A DNA stretch of 64,000 nucleotides from Paenibacillus melissococcoides (GCA_944800085.1 CALYLO010000001.1:1575001-1639000), one strand, 5' to 3'. Counted from the first letter of the stretch, positions 8,567 through 18,025 are shown. The notes: generated by a model from the letters alone, not told the origin. Translations and numbers: made by a program.

Positions 8567-10481
8567 ACGATTATTGTATGAGACGAAGGTCATCCGGGAG
8601 CTGGGCGGGGTCGATTCGGGCAACACGCAGACGGACTCCCTGGAGCTGGAGAGAAGAAGAGGGATTACGATCAAGGCATCGGTCGTCTCTTTCGTCGTGA
8701 ACGAGGTCAAGATCAATCTGATCGATACGCCCGGCCATGCCGACTTCATCGCCGAGGTGGAACGGGCGTTCGGCGTGTTGGACGGAGCGGTACTTGTCCT
8801 GTCGGCGGTTGAAGGCATTCAGGCGCAGACGAAGGTGTTGATGGCGGTACTCGAAAAGCTGGAGATTCCGGTTATCCTGTTCGTGAATAAAATCGATCGG
8901 AGCGGCGCGCAGCCAGAGGCGGTATTCAAGGCGATACGTGAGCGGCTGTCCCGCAGCGCCATTCCGCTGTACGGAACCGTGCAGGCGGGGACGAAGCAGG
9001 CCGATATCGTCAAAAAACAGTTCGGCAAGGAGGACCCGGAATTCGAAGCGCAATGCATCGAGCTGGCGGCCGACCATGATGAACAGCTTCTCGCTTCCTA
9101 TGTGTACGGCGGCGAGATACTCGGCTCCCGAATCGAGGAGGCGCTGACCCGTCTTATCCGGGAGGCTCGCGTATACCCGATCCTGGCCGGTTCCGCCATG
9201 ACCGGGATCGGCATCCACGAGCTGCTGGAAGCCATCACCCGGTTCATCCCCGCGCCGCAGCCATGCGCAGATGCGCCGTTATCCGGAGTGGTGTTCAAGA
9301 TCGAACGGGCGTCCTCCGGCGAGAAAATCGCCTATATCCGCGTCTTCAGCGGAAGCTTCGGCGTCAGACAGACGATTCAAGTGAACCGGAAGCAGGCTGA
9401 CGGACAGATTGAGGCCGCTTCCTATAAGGTCAAGCGGATCCAGCTCTTCGATCGCGGACGGACGGCCGACGCGGCGAGCGCGGGAGCCGGCGAATTCTGC
9501 AAGGTATGGGGCTTGCAGGAGGTTCGCATCGGCGATGTGATCGGAATCGGGTCGGAGCGGATTCGCGAGCTTCACGTCGCCGCGCCGCAGATGGAATCGC
9601 GCGTCGAGGCGGTTCCGAAGAGCCGCGATCATGCGCTGTATCAAGCCTTGATGAAGATGGCGGAGGAAGATCCGCTTATCCATATCTGGCGGGATGAGCA
9701 TCACGGGGAGACCTATATTCGCTTGTTCGGCGAAGTGCAAAAAGAAGTGATCGAAGCGACGCTCAAGGAAGCTTACCAGTTGGATGTCCGCTTCGCGGAG
9801 ACGCGGATCGTCTGCATCGAGAAGCCGCGAGGGACGGGGGCGGCCGTGGAATTCATGGGGGCGGAAGGGAATCCGTTCTATGCCACGGTCGGCTTCCGGA
9901 TCGATCCGGGCGAGCCCGGAAGCGGCATAACCTACCGTCTGGAGGTGGAGCTGGGGGCGCTGCCGCTCGCATTCCATGCGGCGATTGAGGACACGGTATA
10001 TGCCACGCTGCGCCAAGGCTTGTATGGCTGGAAAGTGACGGACATTGCCGTCGCCTTGACCCATACCGGATATGCCAGCCCGGTTACGGTAGCCGGCGAT
10101 TTCCGCAAGCTGGTGCCATTGGTGCTGATGGAAGCATTGTCCCGGGCCGGAACGGACGTATATGAGCCGATCCATGAATACGAGCTTGCCGTTCCCGCCG
10201 GCAGCATCAGCTCCGCCATGCAGCGCTTGGCCGGCTTGCAGGCGGTGATGAAGGAACCGGTCATGTCCGACGATACCTGCCTGCTGAGCGGAACGATCCC
10301 GGTCAAGACGACGGAGGCGTTCAAGCGCAGTCTCCATGCGATTACAGAAGGGGAGGGCGTGTTCATCGCTCGGCCGTGCGGCTATATCCGGATGGAATCC
10401 GGGTATCCGGTGCGGAAGCGGTCGGACTATAATCCGCTGAACCGCAAAGACTACCTGCTTCACGTGCTTCGCGCCTACTAG
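8505..10481 (+). CDS. Tetracycline-resistance-type ribosomal protection GTPase
   Basis: An EF-G-like translational GTPase of 658 residues that, by family, removes tetracycline from the ribosome. G1 is AHVDAGKT (residues 10-17), G3 DTPGH (74-78), G4 NKID (128-131). Domain IV and V regions follow (GYASPVTVAGDFRKLVPLVLMEAL; RPCGYIRMESGYP). The length and the sequence LLYETKVIRELGGVDSGNTQTDSLELERRRGITI resemble TetB(P) and OtrA more than Tet(M). It has its own promoter and a short overlapping leader ORF. A chromosomal, possibly intrinsic, determinant is likely; whether it confers resistance cannot be read from sequence. Confidence 0.9.
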   Translation: MKTINIGIVAHVDAGKTSLTERLLYETKVIRELGGVDSGNTQTDSLELERRRGITIKASVVSFVVNEVKINLIDTPGHADFIAEVERAFGVLDGAVLVLSAVEGIQAQTKVLMAVLEKLEIPVILFVNKIDRSGAQPEAVFKAIRERLSRSAIPLYGTVQAGTKQADIVKKQFGKEDPEFEAQCIELAADHDEQLLASYVYGGEILGSRIEEALTRLIREARVYPILAGSAMTGIGIHELLEAITRFIPAPQPCADAPLSGVVFKIERASSGEKIAYIRVFSGSFGVRQTIQVNRKQADGQIEAASYKVKRIQLFDRGRTADAASAGAGEFCKVWGLQEVRIGDVIGIGSERIRELHVAAPQMESRVEAVPKSRDHALYQALMKMAEEDPLIHIWRDEHHGETYIRLFGEVQKEVIEATLKEAYQLDVRFAETRIVCIEKPRGTGAAVEFMGAEGNPFYATVGFRIDPGEPGSGITYRLEVELGALPLAFHAAIEDTVYATLRQGLYGWKVTDIAVALTHTGYASPVTVAGDFRKLVPLVLMEALSRAGTDVYEPIHEYELAVPAGSISSAMQRLAGLQAVMKEPVMSDDTCLLSGTIPVKTTEAFKRSLHAITEGEGVFIARPCGYIRMESGYPVRKRSDYNPLNRKDYLLHVLRAY

Positions 10482-10732
10482 AGAGACGCGGCATGCACAT
10501 TGAAGAAGGGACTGTCCCATAAGACATTTAAAAATGACGAGAGGGGAAGACGACGGAGAAATACGGCGGAGGCAATGTGGCGGAAAATAGATGAATAGGT
10601 AAAAATGCTGCGTAAACGCAGGATTTAACGGTATTTGAGCACTAGCGTTGCATCAATCTTTTTACGAAAATTTCTACCCCATAAGTCTCTATATTTGTAA
10701 CTTATTGAACTATATTCGTGGACAAAAATAAA

Positions 10733-10797
10733 GAAATCTCCTATTGTTGAGTTACCCAAAGCGTTATCCATAAAAACGCCTCAACAAAGGAGATTTC
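10733..10797 (+). promoter_or_regulatory. Long stem hiding the transposase RBS
   Basis: GAAATCTCCTATTGTTGAG (10733-10751) pairs with CTCAACAAAGGAGATTTC (10780-10797) with a single bulge. A nested GCGTT/AACGC hairpin is in the loop. The right arm contains the RBS AAAGGAG. In read-through transcripts from outside, the RBS would be sequestered, the usual way IS elements avoid activation by host promoters. Confidence 0.75.
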
Positions 10798-10798
10798 T

Positions 10799-11989
10799 AT
10801 GGATAACGTACCGAATCAAAACGTCATTTGTCAATGCCTAAAATGGTTACATGTTCATTCTACTCGACACGAGTCATTGGATTACCGGGCCCAAAAGTTG
10901 TTTGTCGGCGCTTCGACACTCTTATTTGTAGAGGCACAGCTTCAGCAACGAGACTCATACAAAGTCATGTCAGAGCATGTAGCCGCTAATCCTGAATTTC
11001 AAGAACTGCTTGGACTCAAGAGCATAAGCGCTTCCCAACTATCGCGGAAGCTGAAACGGCTGCCTATGGAGTATCTTCAGACGCTCTTTTTCTCGCTCAT
11101 TGATCGAATCAAGCAACTTACAAAAGGGAAACGCGGCATTACGCCTGGTATTGGGAAACTCAAGCTAATCGATTCATCGGGAATTACACTACCTCCCATT
11201 CTCGCGAAATGGTCCTATTGTTCCAAAAGTAGCCATGGCGTGAAGATGCACACCTCCTTGGTCGTTGCGGACTCCAAAACGATGTATCCAGACAAGATCG
11301 TCGCTTCAACCAAAGATGTAGCCGATCATGAAGTCGTGTTGGAATTTACAGTGGATAAAGATGCGACCTACGTGATGGACCGAGGATACCAGGTGTACGA
11401 CCATTTTCAGAAATGGGTAGAGGATAAGATTAAATTTGTTTGCCGCGTCAAGCAAAAGAGCCGGTTAACGATCATCAGAAAAAGAGACCTCCCCAAAAGG
11501 CAGAATGGGTTTATCCTTGATGCTGATGTGACGATGCCGGAGCTGCCAGCGGTTCTGCGTTTGATTGAGTTTAACGATGACCAAGGGCGTACCTATCGAA
11601 TTGTAACGAATCGATTTGACTTATCCGCACATCAAATTGCCGAGATTTATCGAAATCGCTGGCATATTGAGTTGTTTTTTAAATGGGTCAAGCAGCATAT
11701 TCGATTGGTAAAACCCCACGGTTATACGGCCGAAGCGATTTGGAACCAAATGTATATTGCTTTAATCGCGTATGCTCTCTGTTTGCTGATTAAATTAACA
11801 CTGGACTGTAAAAAGTCGACATGGGACCTCCTCCAGTTGATTCGCATCTATGCGGAAAAACCATGGGAAAATTTGATCGCTGCACTCAACCGCAAGCCGA
11901 CTCGAACATCTAGAGGTCGACCAAAGCGAAATGGGAGACGTCCGAAAAAGGCAACAAAGTCGATGAAACCGAGACTGATTGTGACGTAA
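10799..11989 (+). CDS. IS4-family transposase
   Basis: A 396-residue DDE transposase. The N-terminal part (RAQKLFVGASTLLFVEAQL...) matches the DUF4372 domain. The catalytic core shows the first aspartate in KLKLIDSSGITLPP, the second in TYVMDRGYQVYDHF, and the IS4 Y-(2)-R-(3)-E-(6)-K signature in YRNRWHIELFFKWVK. A basic tail (RGRPKRNGRRPKK) ends the protein. The gene is intact, so the element may be active. Confidence 0.93.
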   Translation: MDNVPNQNVICQCLKWLHVHSTRHESLDYRAQKLFVGASTLLFVEAQLQQRDSYKVMSEHVAANPEFQELLGLKSISASQLSRKLKRLPMEYLQTLFFSLIDRIKQLTKGKRGITPGIGKLKLIDSSGITLPPILAKWSYCSKSSHGVKMHTSLVVADSKTMYPDKIVASTKDVADHEVVLEFTVDKDATYVMDRGYQVYDHFQKWVEDKIKFVCRVKQKSRLTIIRKRDLPKRQNGFILDADVTMPELPAVLRLIEFNDDQGRTYRIVTNRFDLSAHQIAEIYRNRWHIELFFKWVKQHIRLVKPHGYTAEAIWNQMYIALIAYALCLLIKLTLDCKKSTWDLLQLIRIYAEKPWENLIAALNRKPTRTSRGRPKRNGRRPKKATKSMKPRLIVT

Positions 11990-12510
11990 TGACAAACGAA
12001 AACGCTTTTTACATATAATGGATAACGCGTAGGGTCTGTTTCCAGCTCGACTTTTTTAGACTTAGCGCGGACATCGCAAATGTAAATATATATCATATAT
12101 TGATGTTAATTGAAATTAGATTATGAACTAACCGCTCGATGCAACGCTAGTGGTATTTGAGCCGCTATTTTATGAAATTCCTGCAAAAGCGCATTAATCT
12201 CTCCGATTATTGGTTTCAACCCATTGACATGGCTGAAATTCCTGCGGTTTTGCAGGAATGTCTGTAACGGAGTACGCGTCATAAGGGAAAACTGCATTTC
12301 CGCAGCTTTTTTTGGCAAGTCGAGCGGTAAAAAGCCTGGGGGAAGCAAAAAGCGTCAGACAAGCGGAACAAACAAAACGAACCAACCGTCGCATCGAATC
12401 AGAGAAATATTGAACAATTGGGCTTGTCCGGCAAAACGCGGTACGGTTTGTTCACAGGCCGGGGCTGTCTCACGGCAGTTTCTTACTGCTTATGGGACAG
12501 CCCCTCTTCG

Positions 12511-12894
12511 TTATGGGCAGCATCCGGCTCCTTCTCCGGACTCGAGCATCGCCTTCAGGCTGGCCAGCATTTGCCGCCAAGCCTCGACATGCCACTGCCG
12601 CGCCTGCTTCCATGCTTCCGTGTCCTTCCAGCCGCTATGCTCCAGCCGAACCGTCGTGCCCCGATCCGTCGGCTCAAGCGTGACCTTCACCAGCGTCAGC
12701 CGCTCCTGCCGATTCATCGTCTCGGCGAACGGATCGGGTCCCTTCCATTGGAACGTGAAGGAGCGAGGCTCGTCGTAGCGGACAATTTTGCAGCCGATGG
12801 TGCTCATGCTGTCTTTGCTGGCAGGATGGCAGAAGTCCGTTGGTGTCTCACTGCTCGGACGGCCGCTTGCTGAATTCCAATAACTCGATGACAT
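12511..12894 (-). pseudogene. SRPBCC/AHSA1 domain gene, 5' part lost
   Basis: The segment STIGCKIVRYDEPRSFTFQWKGP onward, ending HSGWKDTEAWKQARQWHVEAWRQMLASLKAML, is the C-terminal two thirds of an Activator-of-Hsp90-ATPase-like (SRPBCC) domain. The usual N-terminal strand and W-F-rich part are missing. The reading frame instead runs into the 3' end of the glyoxalase gene, which overlaps it by 47 bases. A deletion between the two genes is the simplest explanation; the encoded fragment lacks part of the ligand cavity. Confidence 0.7.
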
Positions 12895-13225
12895 TGCCGA
12901 ACGGATCCCGGATAGCGTTATAGGTCCCCGGCGGGCATGGCTGCGGCATATCGTAGATGGCTTCGATCCCTTGGGCCGCCAGGTCGGCGATCGTGACGGC
13001 CAGGTTGTGCGTCTCCAAGCCGATCACGACCTGGGCTTGCTGCGGATAGACCGGCCGGGCCGGCTGCTCCACCCGGTACAGCACGATCGGGATGCCTTCA
13101 TGCTTCAGGCTGACCGTCTTCGCATCGTACTCCCGCGATACCTCGAAGCCCAATTTGCCGCAGTAGAACCGCTTCGCCAGCTCCAGGTCGGATACATAAA
13201 TCGAAATGACACATAGCTTCGGCAT
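12848..13225 (-). CDS. VOC/glyoxalase-family protein
   Basis: A 125-residue vicinal-oxygen-chelate protein: LCVISIYVSDLELAKRFYCGKLGFEV opens the first beta-alpha-beta module and IRDPFGNVIELLEF closes the second, with the conserved final glutamate. The substrate is unknown. RBS GGGGGAGC precedes ATG 13225. It belongs with the SRPBCC remnant; in related genomes such genes often form small stress-related clusters (inference). Confidence 0.85.
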   Translation of the reverse strand: MPKLCVISIYVSDLELAKRFYCGKLGFEVSREYDAKTVSLKHEGIPIVLYRVEQPARPVYPQQAQVVIGLETHNLAVTIADLAAQGIEAIYDMPQPCPPGTYNAIRDPFGNVIELLEFSKRPSEQ

Positions 13226-13296
13226 GTTGCTCCCCCTTATCTGGTCAGTGATTGTACCGTTTCCATTATATCGGGGAGCGCTGCCGGGAAATTCTT

Positions 13297-14100
13297 CTAC
13301 TTTGCGGTGTTGCTCTCCTTGTTCTTCTCAAAGAGGAGCTGCGGCAGGCTGACGACGATCGGCGGATCGTAGGGCAGCGGGTCCCGCAGTTGAATCGCGA
13401 TTCCTAGCTCTGTCCGATCATTCACCTCGATGGTGGAAGGATATTTGCCGCGGATGGCGCGATCCAGCACGAAATAATCCTTCGGACGAAGACTCCACGG
13501 GATGCCGGCGGCGAGCGCATAATACGTCCCTGGCGGCACGTCCGAGAACACGCATGTCCGCTTCCCTCCGGCGAGCGCCGTGCCGGCAACCGGCCGCTGA
13601 TCCGGGATCGGATGAGGGAACAGGCCGACGAAGATCAAGCCGCGGAAGGAGGCCGGCGCATCAATCCGGCACGTAATCTGCGGAGCCGTGTCCTTTCCGG
13701 GAACGGGCAGCGGCAGTTCGCGATCCTTGAATTGATTCATATACGCCGTTAACGCTTCGGAACCGATGCGGAACGCCCGCGGCGGAATGCCGACTTGCCG
13801 CTTGAACCGCGTGTTGAACGAGCCGGCGCTTCGAAATCCGATCGACAGCAGCACTTTGACGAGGAGCGACGGCTCTTTGAGCAGCGCCGATTTCCCGGAT
13901 TCCATCCGCAGGGCGGACAGATAGTGGCGCGGAGAGATGCCTGTCACGCTCTTGAATATTCGCGTGAAATGATACGGACTGTATCCCACATGCTCCGCCA
14001 ACTGTTCGGATGTGGTATCCTCGTCCAGATGACTTTTCATATACAGAATGGCTTGTTGCGCCGCGGCGATATGCTCGTCCTTCGTCAACTGCGTCTGCAT
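13297..14100 (-). CDS. AraC-family regulator with unassigned C-terminal domain
   Basis: The N-terminal AraC double helix-turn-helix (about residues 12-112) is clear: EQLAEHVGYSPYHFTRIFKSVTGISPRHYLSALRMESGK, then SIGFRSAGSFNTRFKRQVGIPPRAFR. The remaining 150 residues resemble the small-molecule (GyrI-like or YtiP-like) domains found after such HTHs, but I cannot assign a ligand. The DNA-binding domain is at the N-terminus, unlike classical AraC. It is downstream of, and co-oriented with, the quinone-reductase-like gene. Confidence 0.85.
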   Translation of the reverse strand: MQTQLTKDEHIAAAQQAILYMKSHLDEDTTSEQLAEHVGYSPYHFTRIFKSVTGISPRHYLSALRMESGKSALLKEPSLLVKVLLSIGFRSAGSFNTRFKRQVGIPPRAFRIGSEALTAYMNQFKDRELPLPVPGKDTAPQITCRIDAPASFRGLIFVGLFPHPIPDQRPVAGTALAGGKRTCVFSDVPPGTYYALAAGIPWSLRPKDYFVLDRAIRGKYPSTIEVNDRTELGIAIQLRDPLPYDPPIVVSLPQLLFEKNKESNTAK

Positions 14101-14164
14101 GGTTTGCCCTTGCCGGGGTGTGAGTCGCGCTTCGCGTCCACCGGACGTCAGCCTCCTTAATCTC

Positions 14165-15154
14165 TTACTCTATGCTGATCCCTATATTACCAAATTGCTC
14201 TGCCTGCCGCATCCGCTCGAAGGCTTGAACCGTATCTTGCAGCGGATATACGCGGTCGGCTACAGGCCTGATGGAGTGACGCTCCATGAACTTCAGCACG
14301 GCCTCGAACTCCTGGCGGCTTCCCATAGAGGTGCCGATAATACTTATCTGCGGGAAAAAGATCGCACGCACCGGAATCTCCATCCGATCGCCCGAGCTGG
14401 CGCCGAACGTGACGATGCGGCCATTCGGCTTGATGACTTCGAAATATTGCCCGAATGTCGCCGGTCCGATGCTGTCGAGGATCAGATCGGCCGCTTCTCC
14501 GCCGAGCTCGTCCTTCCATACCGATTGGCTGTCGAAGGCATGATGCGCCCCAAGTTCCAGCGCCCTTTGCCGCTTCGCCTCGCTTCGCGACGTGACGCTC
14601 ACTCTTGCTCCCGCCGCCGCAGCCATGAGCAAGGCATAGGTCGCGACCCCGCCGCCGATCCCCGGGATGACAACATGCTCTCCGGGCCGCTTCCGTCCTC
14701 TCGTGAACAGAGCCCGGTAGGCTGTCAGAGCGGATAAAGGGAGCACGCCCGCTTCCTCCCAGGTCAGGTATGCCGGCTTCGGGAAAGCGTTGCGGGCAGG
14801 AATGACGATGCTCTCGACAAAGGTCCCGTCCGATGGACCGCCGACGATGGCGGGAAGGGCAGGGACGATATCCGGCGTCTCCCAGTCGAGGCAAGGGTGA
14901 ATGATGACCTCGCTGCCGATGATGTCGGGGGATACTCCTTCCCCGACGGCTTCGATCGTCCCGGCGCCGTCCGAGCCGAGAATAAACGGCGGGTCTTGGG
15001 GCGTTCGGCGGGCCATCAGGAACAGATCCCGATGATTCAGACCCGCGGCCCGCAGCCGTACCTTCACTTCTCCCGGTCCCAGCTGCTTCGCGGCCGTTTC
15101 CTTATATGACAAGCCCTCCAGACCGCTCCGGCCGTCGTGCACGATTGCTCTCAC
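14165..15154 (-). CDS. MDR-superfamily zinc-type alcohol dehydrogenase / quinone reductase
   Basis: 329 residues. The GroES-like half starts MRAIVHDGRSGLEGLSYKET and has GLNHRDLFLMARR and GSDGAGTIEAVGEGV. The Rossmann half has VVIPGIGGGVATYALLMAAAAGARV, the NAD(P) site. The overall layout matches B. subtilis YogA-type proteins. Few cysteine zinc ligands are visible, favouring NADPH:quinone or enone reductase chemistry over classical alcohol oxidation. It is divergent from a lysR gene (now frameshifted) that probably controlled it. Confidence 0.87.
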   Translation of the reverse strand: MRAIVHDGRSGLEGLSYKETAAKQLGPGEVKVRLRAAGLNHRDLFLMARRTPQDPPFILGSDGAGTIEAVGEGVSPDIIGSEVIIHPCLDWETPDIVPALPAIVGGPSDGTFVESIVIPARNAFPKPAYLTWEEAGVLPLSALTAYRALFTRGRKRPGEHVVIPGIGGGVATYALLMAAAAGARVSVTSRSEAKRQRALELGAHHAFDSQSVWKDELGGEAADLILDSIGPATFGQYFEVIKPNGRIVTFGASSGDRMEIPVRAIFFPQISIIGTSMGSRQEFEAVLKFMERHSIRPVADRVYPLQDTVQAFERMRQAEQFGNIGISIE

Positions 15155-15286
15155 ATGAATTCCTCCTTATCCCAATCGGTTGTTGCGATGATTCGGTTTG
15201 ATTGTTCAGAACCAAGATCATCAAGTAAAATGAACAAAAACGAAGGTGAGTATCATAAACTTTTATACCAAGCAGGTGACATCGCA

Positions 15287-16161
15287 GTGGAGAGCGGAGA
15301 ATTGAAAATATTTCAGGCCGTGGCCCGGGAAGGCAGCATCACGAAGGCGGCGCAGGCGTTGAATTACGTCCAGTCGAATGTGACTACCCGGATTCAGCAG
15401 TTGGAGGCTGAATTGAAGACCCCGCTGTTCCGCCGCTCCAACCGGGGGATGACGCTCACGCCCGCAGGCAAGAATCTGCTGGAGTACGCGGATCGGATAT
15501 TGAGTCTGCTGGACGAGGCGGAGAAGTCGGCGCGCTACTCGGAGCATCCGTCCGGACCGCTTCGCATCGGTTCCATCGAGACGGCGGCCGTTACGCATCT
15601 GACGCCGCTCCTGAAGACCTACTGTCTGCAATATCCCGACGTGCAGCTCTCGCTCCGACTGGGGAGACGCACCGCCTGACGCGGCAAGTGCTGAACGATG
15701 AACTGGACGGGGCCTTCATCTATGGTCCGGTAGAGCATCCCGATATCGCGCATGTCGCCGCGTTCCGGGATGAGCTGGTGCTGATCTCGGAGCCGGGAGC
15801 GGGCAGTCTGGAGGATTGCCTGGCGAAGCCGATGCTGTTCTTCGATGTCGGATGCTCGCACCGCGCCCGCGCCGAGCGCTTCCTGAGCGAATCCGGCCAC
15901 CCCTCCGGCCCGGTCATGGAATTCGGCACGTTCGAGGTGATTCTGCGCGGCGTATCCGAGGGGCTCGGCGTCTCCATGCTGCCGAAGTCGTCGATCGCCG
16001 AGGCCGCGGAAGCCGGCCGGATCGCGACGCACCGCCTGCCGGACGGGTACCGCGATCTGCATATCTGGTTCGTGCATCGGCGGGAGCCGGTCTGTTCCAG
16101 CGCTTTGACCGCATTCATCGCGATGCTGGACGCCGATGCGGCAACTAATTCTGCCACGTAA
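15287..16161 (+). pseudogene. LysR-type regulator with a single frameshift
   Basis: From GTG 15287 (RBS AGGTGA) the frame encodes the LysR HTH (LKIFQAVAREGSITKAAQALNYVQSNVTTRIQQLEAEL) and the start of the effector domain, up to about 15660. There the frame breaks (a stop follows at 15677-15679). Coding resumes one base out of frame as GETHRLTRQVLNDELDGAF and runs through an intact effector domain to 16161. A one-base loss in CTCCGACTGGGG restores the family sequence. It resembles YwqM/CzcR-type LysR proteins and is divergent from the MDR gene. Either a recent mutation or a base-calling error. Confidence 0.8.
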
Positions 16162-16247
16162 TTCGAAGACGGTGCAATAACGGCAGATACCGGGCGAACC
16201 AAGCGGGAACCGGCAGGTCCATTTATCCGGGAAAAGAGGTGCGGTTC

Positions 16248-16933
16248 ATGGTTGAATCATTCCATAGCAAGCAGGCATTGACGCCGGCGCAGGCACAAGC
16301 CATCCAGCATGTAAGTGCGTCCGCCAGCTCAGTGCGGCAGCCCGCTCGCGAGCGCATCGAACGGCATTTGACGCGAGCGGGCTTCCTGTTTTCCATGTTG
16401 CGCGATATTCTTGCCGCCGTGCGGCGAATCGGCCCGGGTCACGGTCAACTTCCACCCCGACCGGTTGTTTGCCGACGGCTTGCTTGTCGTGGAGGGGCTG
16501 CTGCGGGACGGAGTGTACCGCAGCCAGTTCGAGACGGGCGTGACGAGCGCCAGCCCGACGGCTTACTCCGGCGGGGACCGCTGGGAGCGGAGGCTCTTCG
16601 GCGGCGCCTATCATCCGGCCGGAGTTGCACACCGGGAGCGCCCGAAATACGGGGCGCTGAATCTGATGCAGCACCCGCACGGGGGCGCGCCGGGTCGCAC
16701 GGGACTTCGCCACCGTGCCGGGGCAGTTGGATGCGAACGCGATCGGGAAAGCCGCCCGTTCGCTTGCCCGTCATCCCGAGCTCTGGGCGGACTGGGGGAC
16801 GCCCGGGGAGACCTGGCAGCTTCTCAAGCAGCTCTGGCATGTTCTCGCGCGTTTCGGCCATCCTTATCGCGGCGATGGGGGGCATAGCTTGACTGCCAGC
16901 CAATATGTTATATACAATCGGCTGGAGGAGTGA
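16248..16933 (+). pseudogene. DUF3626-like gene broken in three frames
   Basis: Similarity passes through three frames: LTPAQAQAIQHVSA... (16248 to about 16420), RVTVNFHPDRLFADGLLVVEGLLRDGVYRSQFETG and RWERRLFGGAYHPAG...RPKYGALNLM (about 16433 to 16690), then PGQLDANAIGKAARSLARHPELWADWG...VLARFGHPYRG (16715-16933). The middle blocks are what I recall as DUF3626 signatures. A piece after NLMQHPHGG appears to be missing. Start ATG 16248 has RBS AGAGG. The function is unknown even for intact members. Confidence 0.6.
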
Positions 16934-16953
16934 TATGTATATTGTTGGCAAAC

Positions 16954-17478
16954 ATGAATCGTCATATGTTGGAACGTCTCGATGATTGGACGCTCGCATC
17001 CGCGTGCTATGAGCCGTTGATCCTGGCTTTCAAGGCAGCGTCCGCTCGCGGGGACGATGGCCGTCGGCTTTTCTCCGAAATGACTGCGGCGCAGCAAGTG
17101 TTGTTCATCTTCCGGGTGTACCATGATCATGTCCGCCATTCGGCTGAAGAGCTGTACTGGTGGAGCGCCTATTTCATGGCGGAATCCGGACGGTGGGCCG
17201 CGCTGCTCGGCAGTCTGCGCCAGGCGGATGACCGCCATCTGCTGCCGCTGCTGCAGGAGATTGACGCCCTTCTGACGGAGCGTCAGCATCCACGCCCTCT
17301 GAACCAATTCGATGTATCGCGTCATGATCTGGAGGAAGACGCAGAACTGCGCTCCCTGTTCGACGCGTTGCATGGCAGGTACGAGGCGGCTGCTTCAGGC
17401 ACGGCAGCACAAATCGCCAGGCATATCCGTCTTCAGCCGGAACAGTACGGCTTCGCCATTGACGGAGACGATGATTAA
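16954..17478 (+). CDS. Hypothetical protein, helical
   Basis: Not recognised. From ATG 16954 it has 174 residues, mostly predicted helix, with WW and FIFRVYHDHVRHSAEELYWWSAYFMAESGRW as the most distinctive stretch and an acidic C-terminus. The start is uncertain: GGAGGAG at 16923-16929 lies 12 bases before a possible TTG (16942) and 24 bases before ATG 16954, and a GTG at 16930 is too close to it. It directly follows the DUF3626-like pseudogene and may have been its operon partner. Confidence 0.65.
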   Translation: MNRHMLERLDDWTLASACYEPLILAFKAASARGDDGRRLFSEMTAAQQVLFIFRVYHDHVRHSAEELYWWSAYFMAESGRWAALLGSLRQADDRHLLPLLQEIDALLTERQHPRPLNQFDVSRHDLEEDAELRSLFDALHGRYEAAASGTAAQIARHIRLQPEQYGFAIDGDDD

Positions 17479-17514
17479 GCTATACCCCGCCTTCGGGCCG
17501 GGGGGGGGGGAAAT

Positions 17515-17540
17515 GCGGCTGGCAACAGCCGCTATTTTAT
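17515..17540 (+). terminator. Terminator after the helical hypothetical gene
   Basis: GCGGCTG and CAGCCGC form a 7-bp stem around GCAA, followed by TATTTTAT. Just before it is an uninterrupted run of 11 G (17500-17510). Confidence 0.7.
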
Positions 17541-17584
17541 AATCCAGAGATAGTTACTTACCGTCAGGGAGGAAGGCTTTCCTA

Positions 17585-18025
17585 ATGACCATGCCAACAC
17601 ATATTGTTGCTGTAGGCGGTATTGTAGAGAACGAACAAGGACATATTTTGTTAGTGAAGACGCAGCATGAAGGTTGGGTATTCCCGGGCGGGCAAGTCGA
17701 GGCAGGGGAAAATCTGATTGACGCCTTATGCAGAGAAATCAAGGAGGAGAGCGGAATCGATGTCGAGGTATCCCGCTTAATCGGCGTATATTCCAACACA
17801 GGAACCTATAAATGGCATGACGGGGTAACCGATGTTCCCACCAAGCTCATGCTCGAATATACCTGCACGGCTGTGGGCGGACAATTAAGCACATCGGAAG
17901 AGATATCCGATGTCCGCTGGCTTGCGAAGGAGCATGTGCTCGACTTGATTGCTGAGCCTGCTATCCGCACGCGCTATCAAGCTTATTTGGATGCCGATGG
18001 CCGCATCAATTATATACAGAACTAA
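17585..18025 (+). CDS. Nudix hydrolase
   Basis: 146 residues with a complete Nudix box at residues 36-58 (G-x5-E-x7-REI-x-EE-x-G-I, from GQVEAGE to EESGI) that binds Mg2+ and cleaves nucleoside diphosphates linked to another group. The flanking strands (HIVAVGGIVENEQGHILLVKTQ) resemble the MutT/NUDT branch. The exact substrate cannot be told. RBS GGGAGGAAGG precedes the ATG. It is a single gene with no operon partner. Confidence 0.93.
   Translation: MTMPTHIVAVGGIVENEQGHILLVKTQHEGWVFPGGQVEAGENLIDALCREIKEESGIDVEVSRLIGVYSNTGTYKWHDGVTDVPTKLMLEYTCTAVGGQLSTSEEISDVRWLAKEHVLDLIAEPAIRTRYQAYLDADGRINYIQN

Larger units (their letters stand above)
10640..12152 (+). mobile_element. IS4-family insertion sequence, complete, 1513 bp
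   Basis: The ends are a 15-bp perfect inverted repeat, CACTAGCGTTGCATC at 10640-10654 and GATGCAACGCTAGTG at 12138-12152. They are flanked by an exact 9-bp target duplication GTATTTGAG (10631-10639 and 12153-12161). One intact transposase gene fills the element. Perfect ends, intact ORF and clean duplication imply recent insertion. The target is the older dispersed repeat. Confidence 0.95.
10508..12504. repeat. Dispersed palindromic repeat, copy A (split by IS4-type insertion)
   Basis: The outer ends are GGGACTGTCCCATAAG at 10508 and CTTATGGGACAGCCCC ending at 12504, an inverted terminal repeat. Without the IS (1513 bp) and one target duplication the element is about 475 bp. Read on the - strand it aligns along its length with copy B (32988-33340): a terminal GGGGCTGTC hairpin, CTCGACTTGCCAAAAAAA, CAGTTTTCCCTTATGACG, CCTGCAAAACCGCA, GCTTTTGCAGGAATTT, and a CCTGCGTT...CGCAGCATTT hairpin. 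It has no coding capacity, so it looks like a MITE. Confidence 0.75.

Noticed and set aside
9279..10520. 413-codon minus-strand ORF opposite the Tet-like gene
   Set aside because: Antisense shadow with no RBS and no recognisable motif, while the + strand has all GTPase motifs.
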